Positions 10,062 through 19,646 of a DNA stretch of 64,000 bases are shown here, one piece after another. A model generated the notes under the pieces. It worked only from the letters and a program-made list of their open reading frames with translations, ran no database searches and was not told the origin of the DNA. The DNA lies in NCBI GenBank assembly GCA_033807775.1, contig CM066319.1, positions 160,337,983-160,401,982 of the forward strand. The letters run 5' to 3'. A program made the position numbers and the translations under genes. Origin of the DNA: Saussurea involucrata. Lineage: Eukaryota > Streptophyta > Magnoliopsida > Asterales > Asteraceae. Position 1 is the stretch's first letter. Each line of letters begins with the position of its first letter.

Positions 10062-11004
10062 TGATATGCTCATCATGGGATCAAACTTGGATGTAATAAA
10101 CCAAACCAAGAAGATGTTAAACTCCGCATTTGATATGAAAGATATGGGAGTTGTTGATGTTATCCTTGGTATAAAGATTAAAAAGGATCCAAATGGTTAC
10201 ATCCTTACCCAATCTCACTATGTTGAGAAGGTGTTGCGAAAGTTTGGTCATTATGATGACAAACCGGTTGTGACTCCATTCGATCCTTCAAGTCAATTGA
10301 AGAAGAATCTAGGAGATAGTGTTGCTCAGTTGGAATACACTCAAGTTCTTGGAAGCTTGATGTATATCATAAACTGTACACGGCCGGATATAGCGTATTG
10401 TGTGAGTAGACTTAGTCGGTACTCACATAACCCGGGAAAAGACCATTGGTATGCACTAGTAAGGGTGCTTCGATATTTGAAATACACAATGGGTTATGGG
10501 TAACATTATACAAAATACCCTCCCGTTCTAGAAGGGTATTGTGATGCTAATTGGATTTCCAACCATTCGGAGAGTAAGTCCACAAGTGGATATGTATTCA
10601 CACTTGGTGGAGCAGCGATATCTTGGAAATCTTCCAAACAAACTGTGAATACCAGATCAACTATGGAAGCAGAATTTGTCGCATTAGACAAAGCCGCTGA
10701 AGAAGCCGAATGGCTAAAAAGCTTCCTAGAGGGTATTCCGTTGTGGCCAAAACCGGTGACTGCTATTGGTATCCATTGTGATAGTATGGCCGCTCTCACA
10801 AGAGCGAAGAATCAGATCTACAATGGAGAGTCCCGACACATACGAAGGCGCCATAACACTATAAAGGACTTGCTGAAAAATGGAATCATTTCCATTGACT
10901 ATGTAAAGCCAAAGAAGAACATTGCTGATCCTTTGACAAAGGGCCCATGTAGAGAGAAAGTATCCTTCACATCGAGGGGAATGGGCTTAAAGCCAACACA
11001 ATGA
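10045..11004 (+). pseudogene. copia RT catalytic part and RNase H
   Basis: Reads in frame 1 from the YVDDMLIMGS catalytic box through the RT thumb (GSLMYIINCTRPDIAY) to an in-frame TAA at 10501-10503, where relatives have a Leu codon. It then reads on through RNase H: YCDANWISN with its catalytic Asp, STSGYVFTLGG, TRSTMEAEFVAL with its Glu, HCDSMAAL with an Asp, and ADPLTKG near the end at 11004. A single nonsense change therefore separates RT from RNase H in this copy. Confidence 0.88.
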
Positions 11005-11601
11005 GTTTCCTCGGCGGCAACCTAACCTAGCGAAATTGGAGATCCCATGGTCTAGGTTCAATAGGCAAACTAGTCGGGGACAACTCAAGAAGCAATTAAA
11101 CAAAGGTATGCCTATTCCTATGATGTTTTCCTTTGTTTTCCGTTGATGATATAGGGTTGAATGTTACATTCTTAATAATGCTGATAGCTATTATGGTGGA
11201 ATACAACGGAGTATTCTTGATCAGTATTACCTATGTGAGATTGATGTGGGGTCGCATCTTTGAGGACGGATATGGCTACGTCTTCTAAAATTCTCATGAA
11301 GAAAGGATTGTTCACGACCGAAATGAACACAACGGTAAGACTCAACTATGCATAAACATGATATGTGTGATATTCATTGCCTTGACTTACTACAAAACGT
11401 GGTTAGTTCAAGACTCTTCGTCACTACCCACAAAGTAGGCCCGATGAATACTCACTAAGAACGGTTCAAGTCACCTAGACACCTTTTTCTAATGCATTTC
11501 ATGTTTATTTCCTGAATAAGAACAATAAATACTTTGAGAATATCTTATTTTCTATTCAAATGTGGGGTATTGTTAGAGTTTGAATAGAAAATGTGGGGTA
11601 T
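11005..11601 (+). other. copia 3' untranslated region with duplicated polypurine tract
   Basis: Non-coding stretch between RNase H and the 3' LTR. The sequence AAATGTGGGGTATTGTT occurs twice, at about 11558-11574 and 11589-11605, the second running into the LTR start. The first copy is followed by an LTR-like TGTTAGAG. This looks like a local duplication of the plus-strand primer site. Confidence 0.7.
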
Positions 11602-12230
11602 TGTTGGGATAATCTCAATCATACCTCAAGTACTAGATATGTAAATAGGGCAAAGATGAAAATGTGTGACCTTTCATATGAAAAGGTGTGACCTTTCATA
11701 TGAAAAGGTGTGACCTTTCATATGAAAAGGTGTGACCTTTCATCCTCCAACCGCCATAACCGAACAGTTACAATGGTTCATTGACACCGGTTGATCTGGT
11801 ATAAATAGGAAGCATATGTAACAGATTATGAAAGAAAAAGATAGACGAAAAACACATATTCTCTTAAATTCTCTCAAAGTTCTTCATTGTTCTTCATCAT
11901 AGAAGCATAGTTTGATTCGTCGGGTTCGAGAGTTCGATTCTTGAACGGGTTGTTGTATCCTCTAAATAGACGTCCAATCGATACGGTACGAGGGACGAAT
12001 TTCTGTCTAAGGACACTGCTTGGCAGGCCTCAATCCAAATAACGATCTTCTTCAACTTCGTGATCAAGAAAGTCGAGTTAGTATTTTATCTTGAACTTTT
12101 GATTGTGTATTTTCATTGATATGTAAATTTCGGATATATATATATATATATACATATAAATAATTCAGTATTTCCATTTGATTCAATATTGTGTGTTACG
12201 AATTTCAATTCATGTATCTAAGGTCTAACA
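11602..12230 (+). repeat. 3' LTR of the copia element
   Basis: 629 bp, TGTTGGG to TAACA. TATA box at 11800-11807. Four tandem palindromic 22-bp units at 11656-11742. It contains the 15-mer complementary to the primer region (GAATTTCTGTCTAAG near 11996). Followed by target duplicate ATAAG at 12231-12235. Confidence 0.92.
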
Positions 12231-12312
12231 ATAAGATTTCAAACAGATATTATATGAGCACTTTTCAATTATACTTAGTCCATCAACGACTATTTTATAA
12301 TTTATAATAATA

Positions 12313-14187
12313 CTAGTTGGGTACCCGCACAATGCGGCGGGAGTTGTCAATGTAAACAACTTTAAATAAGAGATATGGTAACAAAAATGGTATGACGTAT
12401 CAAAATCTAATAATCAAACAAATCAAATCCAAACTAAATTTGGAATTCCGTCATATAGAGATATGAACTAAAGAAGTATATGATTCAAAAATTCCCATCA
12501 GGTTGAAACCAATAACTGGGGGATATAGGCCAATCATAGTTGAATTTCATAGACGAACACTATTTCTCCACAAGCCAATATCGCATAAAGATGTCATTTG
12601 AGCCGGGAAATCCAAAATCAAAGAGAAGCATGAGTTGAGGCCTTATCTGAACATTATCATAACTACAACTAATAATTATATCTAAAGAAAATCCATAGGC
12701 GTAGGTTCCAACAATACTCCACCAAATATCAATCAACTTTCCATTAGAAAATAACATTACATCTATCCCACTTTATATTATAAATCTATATATCATAGGT
12801 TGATTTTCAAAACCATTTCACCTTATTTGCCCCAAAATTAGACCTAAACCCAATAAAGTAGCCACCAAATAAAGACGAAGAACCAGGAAGCACAACTATT
12901 AAACCAGAAGAACATTGAAAAATACAATCAGACTTTAGGCATCCTTATACATTGTCATTGATTTGATACAACCAAAAGCCTAAAAGATCATTTGTAAACC
13001 CCAAAGCCCATCTAAGCACTTGGTTTAGACGATGTGATAGATTGATAGGAGCAGAACCTTTGAAGGCTGGCCTAGAAGGCATACAGTATATTGATCGCCG
13101 ACCATGTGCATGCATTTTGAATCCCATAAGATATCTCAGTCACCCAACCATAAATCCATCCTATTTGCATATAGATATTCAACTTCATTTTATATTCATT
13201 AAGTAAAAAATAAATAAAACCAGGATTATAAATGTATAACACCAACTAACCTCGCTTCCCCAGTCTGATTTATCAACACAACTGATAACATGAATAGCCT
13301 CTTTCAAGAGAGTCTATGGTGCTGCAGATTGTGGCACACCACCATTCTCCATAAGAGTGGATGCAACAAAACAGCCGACTGACCAAGTCTTTTCTCAAGG
13401 CTACAATGACTTTTCATCGTCAATCCCCGATCCTGATATGAAGGGGGTGGAGAATTTATAGATTAACAAATCACAGGTGGGAGACCTAAGACCTAAATAT
13501 TGGGATTAATAGGAAGCAAGCAAAACATGCCAAATAATATCCTTATTATTCGAAACTTCATCCCATGAGAATTGGAACCAGTGACCTAACATGATGCATA
13601 TTGAAGAAAATGTTTGACTATTAATCAAAGACTTGAGATATCCTTCCATCATGATAAATGGAGAGGATTTGTTACAAGTTAACTTATAAAACTAACAAAC
13701 CATAAACTAATAAAGACATACTATGAATTTTCCTACCTTCTAATAAAATCCTACAACAGTAAGGAAACTATTTGACATATTTAAAAATGCAAAATGCTTC
13801 AGTTCAACAATATTCAAGGAACATCCAAAATGCAACTGTTTTTACCTCTTGGTTCAATTCAAACACTTGGAGCGACGGGAGAAGATGAAGCGATGGAGAA
13901 CCCTAACCGTATGTAATGGAAGATTGTTGAATCTGCACCTTAGGCTTGGGGAGTTCAATCGTCAGATTTGGAAAGATGGTTGAATCGACACATTGGGTTT
14001 GGGAAAAGGAGTGAAGTTGCGCCTGACATGGGAGGCATCCACAACTTGTACATAATGCTTATTGTATTGTAATTAAGACTTTTAAGATTTTAAGACTTTA
14101 AGACTTCATGCTTTAAAAGATAGCACATCATGCATTAAAGCTTGTTTTTAAGACTTTGTAGGAATATGCTTTATAATGTAGTATAGA
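12313..14187 (-). mobile_element. Helitron carrying a cellulose synthase gene fragment
   Basis: Read on the minus strand, the 3' end is a hairpin CCGCATTGTGCGG, eight bases, then CTAG at 12313-12316, followed by host T. The 5' end TCTATACTACATTATAAAGC starts at 14187 and is preceded by host A. TC...CTAG ends, a hairpin close to the 3' end, and insertion between A and T with no duplication are the Helitron signature. Length 1875 bp. No Rep/helicase is encoded, so it is non-autonomous. The interior holds a two-exon CESA fragment (13000-13427). Another open stretch at 12560-12757 (minus) is not recognised. Two more Helitron 5' termini further right (31275, 32600) may mean this 3' end belongs to a larger composite. 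Confidence 0.8.
13000..13427 (-). pseudogene. Captured cellulose synthase (CESA3-like) gene fragment, two exons and an intron
   Basis: On the minus strand, exon A (about 13427-13251) reads as the CESA catalytic region around DDEKS, then EKRLGQSAVF, STLMENGGVPQSA, LLKEAIHVISC and DKSDWG. A normal donor GTTAGT follows at 13250. After a roughly 85-bp intron, exon B (from 13164) continues with WIYG, then GFKMHAHGRRSIYCMPSRPA and FKGSAPINLSHRLNQVLRWA, just past the QXXRW motif. Similarity stops near 13000. The wording (SLEKR.GQSAVF, SDWG) is that of primary-wall CESA3 from memory of the family. Damage includes a stop in place of a sense codon, small deletions, and an intron acceptor changed from AG to AA. 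It is transcribed, if at all, in the Helitron's sense direction. It is not a functional enzyme. Confidence 0.85.
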
Positions 14188-15074
14188 TATAGATACAGAT
14201 ATATTAAATATTGATGACATTAAATACAAGATTTACAAACCACGGAGTGAGGACCAGGTGAGTTATTAGTTTTACAAGCAAGATCAAAAGAATATTTGTT
14301 AGACTATATCTCCCCAAATACAGACAAAAGGATGGCTCGGTAACTTAAAATCAACAAATAACCATCAAATCAGCTAAAATCATGGTTGAAAGTTGTTAAT
14401 AAATCATCATATAGCATTTGTAAGAAGCTTATAAGTCACATTAAAATAAATCATCTAAAGCAATATGAAATACTATCAAGACTTAAACGTACCTCGGGTT
14501 CGTATAACTTGTTGTATCACATATTATAGATCGTGCTAAAGCCACTCTTTTTTTCCATCCCTTCAGACAACTCAGATGGCACCACGTTTCTGCAACAAGT
14601 TCTTTAATCTTATCCCCAAGCATTCTTAATTTCACATACCTATGAAATTCAAAGAAGCCAAAAATGTGTCAAAAGTGGATGCTGGCAAAGAAACTCGATT
14701 CATCAGCAAAGAGAATATGCTAACAAAACTTGACCACAAAAACAGAGAAATTCAAGTTAGATCTGATGTAGAGCCAACTTTCGATTCCCTTGTGAAATTT
14801 GGCTAAAGCTGATGATCAGATTAAAATAACTAAGAGACATGAATACACATTCAAGAAAGGATTACAAATTGTTTATAAAAAAGATACGATAAAGTAGAAG
14901 ATAAACTTGACATTGCCCGAGAAAAATATAGGAAACTTTGAAACTTTGTACATTGATTGAAAAAAAATTCTTTGTTACAATAAATATGAATTAAGCCAAA
15001 CTTTGTTGCATTTTGCCCCTAGAGAAATTAGAATTTCAAGATTCAGCTTCATCCATTTTTGAGTAATCAGAAAT
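14188..15074 (-). mobile_element. Helitron-derived DNA left of the Sirevirus insertion
   Basis: Probably the left arm of a composite Helitron whose right arm is at 30252-32600; the Sirevirus split it at a GAAAT target. On the minus strand about 14520-14660 has a short open stretch of some 50 codons ending at a GTACGT donor-like site (near 14491), suggesting a captured exon of an unidentified gene. No Helitron 3' terminus is seen here. Confidence 0.4.
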
Positions 15075-15904
15075 TGTTAGCTTCAATCTTCCTAATCATA
15101 GAAATATTTAGAAGTAGTGAAAAATAGGCTAAGTGAAGAAAGCCTCTTACAGAGGCTCTGCCGAACTTACCGAGAGATCAAGGTCGAGAAGCTACAGAAG
15201 CTAAAGAGGCGTCCTACAGAAGCTCTGTCATACGCGCAAAGAAGACCAAAGACTCGGAATCTGGTGAAGACTGCTCTACAAAGGACCAAACCGCAGAACC
15301 TTTGTGACACTTCACAGAGCCTCTGCGGTCTTCAACAAAGACTTCAAAGATATTTATAATATCTTGGTACTGTTCCTGGACCTGTTCATCAACTTGCATG
15401 GCAACGTACCCTGTCCAACTTCAACGTGTCAAACTCTGAGTGGACTCAATAGGGCTTAGTACATAATAGACGTCTGCTGCATTAAATGCAATACAGCACA
15501 TCCAACTGTTCATGCCATCCTTCCAACTATTCATACCGTCCGTTCTGAATAGTAGCTCATGCTTTATGGTCCCCTTTGAGTAGTATAAAAGGAAGACTCA
15601 TGTTGAGTTCTTCCTAAAAAAAGAATCGAGAATTAAAAAGAGAAAAACTTCAAGAACACATAGCTTATATACTTTGAGAGTCATATCTGTTTTAAAAGCT
15701 TTGCTTACTCACTGTTCTTGAATCTGTTCTTGATATATATATATTCAGTAAACTTTGAGATATTATTTTCTGTTCACTGTTTATTTATATTGTGTTCTAA
15801 ATCTATCAAACATATCTGTTAGTTCTTCAAATACGCTTCCGCATCAAACATAAACTCGAACTAATAGATCTGACAATCTTGTATAAGCAAATCGGGAACC
15901 AACA
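15075..15904 (+). repeat. 5' LTR of the Sirevirus
   Basis: TGTTAGCTTC to CCAACA. TATA box near 15584-15590 (TATAAAA). U3 contains several CACAGAG/CTCTG palindromic words between 15140 and 15330. The short open frame 15117-15359 is LTR sequence, not a gene. Confidence 0.93.
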
Positions 15905-15906
15905 AT

Positions 15907-15918
15907 TGGTATCAGAGC
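15907..15918 (+). promoter_or_regulatory. Primer-binding site, initiator tRNA-Met
   Basis: TGGTATCAGAGC begins two bases after the 5' LTR. It is the standard complement of plant initiator tRNA-Met 3' end used by most plant LTR retrotransposons. Confidence 0.95.
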
Positions 15919-16114
15919 AAAGCTTGATTTTCAATATCAACTGATCCTCTTTGTTACAAGATTGGTGATAGACATCATTCCTTTTTTAACCTATTCCTCA
16001 TTTCTAGGTTAAAACTCCATTAAAGTGTACTCTGGGAACTGTTCAAACCCATAAAACTATCCAGATCATCAGACTCATACTCTTTAATCATACTATCTTT
16101 TCAGAACCTTTACA

Positions 16115-17365
16115 ATGACAAATACAAAAAACTTCTTTACTGCTGGTTCACTCACCAAGCCTCCTACTCTCCTTCGAGATGAGTATCCTCAATGGAAGAT
16201 AAGAATGGTTCATTTCTTTGAGGGTACTGAAAAAAATCTAGTACAATATCTTTACAACCTTCCTCCTGTTCCCATGATAGTAGTACCACGAGTACCAGCT
16301 ACTGCTAAATCTCCTGAAATCCCTGAACATCAAAAACCGAAGCCAAAAGAAGAATGGTCAAATGAAGATAAGGCAGAAGATGAAGTTGCACAGAAAATAA
16401 AAAGAATCTTGATAATGGCTATCCCCAACGAACTTTTTCAATCCTTAGATGCATGCGAAACTGCGCACGATCTTTGGAAAGAATTAGAAAAACAGTTGGA
16501 AGGGGGTGCTAAAACACAGAAAAACCGAAGGGCACAATACATAAATGAATATCATGCATTCAGAGCCTCTGCAACAGAATCTCTGCAAACGACGTACGAC
16601 AGGTTCAACTCTCTCATAAACAAATGCAGAAAGTCTGGCATTCATAGAACCTCGGAAGAAAATAATGTCATGTTTCTAAAGAGCCTGAATGATGAGTGGC
16701 TTCAATTGTCTATGTCTTTACAAACAAACCAAGATCTAGACTCATGGACACTCTCTGATCTCTATGGAACACTAGCTGCACAAGAGCCTCAAATAGCACA
16801 GGCTAAAACAATAACCATTGCACCATACGCATTGGTTAGTAAATCAACAGAGGCTTCAGAAAGACCGAGAAATGAGAGAACAACAGAGGAGAAGAAAAAG
16901 GAGAAGAAGAAAATGGTGATGGTTGATAGCGAAGAAGACGAGCTGATAGAGGAAGAAATAACTCTTGCGTCATTAGCAAAATCATTGGCTCTATTGACAA
17001 GAGAGTTCAAAGGTAACCAAAGAAATTTTGGAAATGACAGATATAGCAGAGACAACCAGAGAGATAGAAGAAATGATGGAAGAAGAGAAGAATCAAGTGA
17101 CCGACAAAGGTCAGACTACAGAAGTGACCGACAGAGGTCGAGCGACAGAAACTACAGAGGAAATGACCGACAGAGGTCAGATGACAAGGTAGGCCACACA
17201 CAAGAATGCTACAAATGTGGTAAGCCTGGTCATTACGCAAACGAATGCCGAACAGAGAAAGGTGGAGATCAACAGAAGTCCGACGATCGAACTGGAAACA
17301 CCTCTCAAGGTTGTTTCAACTGCGGCAAGCCAGGCCATTTCGCAAAAGAATGCAGAAGTAGATAA
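16115..17365 (+). CDS. Sirevirus Gag (capsid/nucleocapsid), 416 aa
   Basis: Intact from ATG 16115 to TAA 17363-17365. The N-terminal half is an alpha-rich copia gag (UBN2-like region, with MAIPNELFQSLDACETAHDL and ATESLQTTYDRFNSLI). A basic and acidic low-complexity region follows. A stretch of RS/RQRS repeats (about residues 310-355) leads to two CCHC zinc knuckles, CYKCGKPGHYANEC near 365 and CFNCGKPGHFAKEC near 399. It would package the RNA in virus-like particles. The pol frame continues in the same phase immediately after the TAA, so a Gag-Pol fusion would need stop readthrough, as proposed for SIRE1. Confidence 0.93.
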   Translation: MTNTKNFFTAGSLTKPPTLLRDEYPQWKIRMVHFFEGTEKNLVQYLYNLPPVPMIVVPRVPATAKSPEIPEHQKPKPKEEWSNEDKAEDEVAQKIKRILIMAIPNELFQSLDACETAHDLWKELEKQLEGGAKTQKNRRAQYINEYHAFRASATESLQTTYDRFNSLINKCRKSGIHRTSEENNVMFLKSLNDEWLQLSMSLQTNQDLDSWTLSDLYGTLAAQEPQIAQAKTITIAPYALVSKSTEASERPRNERTTEEKKKEKKKMVMVDSEEDELIEEEITLASLAKSLALLTREFKGNQRNFGNDRYSRDNQRDRRNDGRREESSDRQRSDYRSDRQRSSDRNYRGNDRQRSDDKVGHTQECYKCGKPGHYANECRTEKGGDQQKSDDRTGNTSQGCFNCGKPGHFAKECRSR

Positions 17366-19335
17366 AATTGCCCACAGAAGGACTCATCGTTTTACAAAAA
17401 GAAGGATGAATATTATGCGCAAAAATCCCTAATGGCGAACAAAGGGCATTCTGAAGCAAACAAGGAGGACTTCGAGTCAGACTCTACCTCTGATGATGAA
17501 TTCACCACCAATGCCCTGTTCTGTGGCATGGCAGAAGTCGACTCCGGCACTGACAATGAGGTATCCATTTCAAACTCTACCTCTTGTACTAAATCTGTAG
17601 ATAATGATTCAATTAAACTTAACATTGAACGGATTGAACTAAAAGAGATAAATGAAAGCATTCAGAAAAGACTCACCTTTAATGAGAGAGAAGTAAGGCT
17701 TCTCACTCAAGAAAAAGCCAAAATTTTTGAAGAAAATGAAAGAGTAGAAAAATATTGGAGAAATAATATAGATCCTTTAAAAGGCAAATTTCTGAATTAA
17801 CCTCTGCTTTAAAAATCAAAACAAAAGAGCTTTCAATTTATAGGAGTGAAACAACTGACATAAGAGCTCTCAAAGAATACTTTCAAAAAGAGAGAGAGGT
17901 ACTTTGGCAAGATCTACTCAGAAGAGAAGTTTTACTTAAAAACTATAAAGATGCACAGAAGGTGTATGAGAAAGTAAACTCACAAATAGGAAGACGATGT
18001 ATAGGGTACGATGATATTACTCTAGGTGTTGAAGGCAAAAGACTTAAACCTTTGTCTTCTCTGTTTGTGATAGGAAAAACAAATAAACCAATTTTTCCAA
18101 ACTTACTCTCTGTAAGTAAAAGGGTTAAAATCTCTGCAGAACCTCACTTGAGGAAACATACGAAGATGATCAATGTGTGGTTTGAAAACACAGATTCATC
18201 ATCTTCAACCTCTATCAATAGAGGAATCAAACCAAAGAAATGTCTGAAAACACAAGATCAGATTGGTATTTTTAAGTTTGGTAAACCAGAGACTCAAACA
18301 CAGGTCGCTTTTGTCTGTATGATAAATGTCGAAAAGAAATTATCTGCAAAAGCTCCTGAGGTTAAACCCATCTTTTCAGAAGAAAAACTTAAAGAATCAA
18401 TTGAAAAAGAAATTTTGGAAGTTTTGAAATCAAATGTTTTAGAAAATCTCTGTACATCTTCTATAGATCAAATTCTCGCTGAAGAGATCTCATCAGAAAC
18501 CTCTGCTATCTATGAAAGTTATTTTACAGAGGAAGAAAGCTCGTACGATACATGCTCAGAAAATCCAGCCTCTGTCGAAAGAGATGACTCAACCTCTGTA
18601 TATGAGGACGATTCATCCTCTGACGACTCAGAGAGTGATTCTAAATCAGGGATAATTCACTGTGACACAGAGGATGTTAAATTCTCCTCTGAGGTTCTTA
18701 ACAGAACAATTTCTCCAAAAGAGAAAATCACAGAGATACCTATCTGTCCAGATTTTCTCAAAATGTGTATACAAGTCAAAACCTCAACAGAGCTTGATAA
18801 TCTGAAAAAGGCCTCTAAAAATCCTAAAAGAAAATTTTCAAAACCTTTAAAGCAAATTAAAGAGAATCCCACTTGGCAACAAAAGGGAAAAAGGCCTGAA
18901 GCTAACAAATATTTTTCCTCTGTGACAGTGAAGAAAGATGTTCACCACAGAAGAGACTCACAGAAGGCACGACCTAAACAAGACTTTTGCAAACAACATT
19001 CTAGTATTCATAGATCTTCTTGTAATAGGAAATCTAATGTTAAGAAAGAATGTAATGCCTCTGTGGTTCAGTTCAATGAATTCAATGAAAAGTTCAAACA
19101 AATCACGTCTCATATTAAATACTGTCATTGTTTTGATCTTATGTTCAAATTGAATAATCACTTCTCAAGTCCAGATTGCTTACTCTCTAAAATTCGAACT
19201 CCAAAGTCAGAACCTAGAGAGAAACAATCTGATTTTTCTACAAAAGATAAAATGTATTTCAAGAATGCTAAGGCAAACTTGAAAAATTCTAACAATATTG
19301 GACCCATATGGATATGGGTACCTAAGTCTCTGTGA
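17366..19335 (+). pseudogene. Sirevirus pol N-terminal spacer, frameshifted
   Basis: Directly after the gag stop the same frame stays open to TAA 17798-17800, with coiled-coil-like, Glu- and Lys-rich sequence. Around 17765-17785 the frame is lost; the continuation is in frame 1 from about 17767 to TGA 19333-19335. The region is Ser/Glu-rich with no catalytic motif, which is usual for the long spacer between gag and protease in Sireviruses. A second frameshift near 19330 separates it from the protease segment. Confidence 0.75.
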
Positions 19336-19646
19336 TTGTCTTACAGAAGCGGTTTGTGCCAATTTGGTATCTTGACTCCGGATGCTCAAGGCACATGACT
19401 GGCGACAGAAGTTTACTATCCACGTACAAAGAAACACACGATGGTGGATCTGTAACTTTTGGAGACGACAAGAAGGGACACATCAAAGGCTATGGAGTCA
19501 TACAGAAGGAAAACGTCTCTGTATACAAAGTTGCATATGTGAATGTCCTTAAACACAACCTACTCAGTGTAAGTCAACTCTGTGATACAGGATTCGATGT
19601 GTTATTCAAAAGAACTTTCTACTCCTTGCAAAGTGAAGACACATGA
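19332..19646 (+). pseudogene. Sirevirus aspartic protease segment
   Basis: In frame 3, WYLDSGCSRHMTG carries the catalytic Asp-Ser-Gly of copia protease, followed by VTFGDDKKGHIKGYG and LKHNLLSVSQLCD, both typical of this domain. An in-frame TGA at 19644-19646 ends it; the same frame continues immediately with the integrase. The protease would process Gag-Pol. Confidence 0.88.

Larger units (their letters stand above)
5340..12230 (+). mobile_element. Ty1/copia LTR retrotransposon, complete structure, defective coding
   Basis: LTRs at 5340-6954 (interrupted by a 987-bp insertion) and 11602-12230, with a perfect 5-bp target duplication ATAAG at 5335-5339 and 12231-12235. One gag-pol reading runs gag, protease, integrase, RT, RNase H, the copia order. 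Two frameshifts and one in-frame stop show it is not autonomous now. By eye the LTRs differ at roughly 2% of positions outside the insertion, so it is older than the Sirevirus at 15 kb. Confidence 0.93.

Noticed and set aside
15117..15359. 80-codon ORF, identical in plan to one at 29459-29701
   Set aside because: Both lie inside the two LTRs of the same Sirevirus; they are LTR sequence, with no domain.
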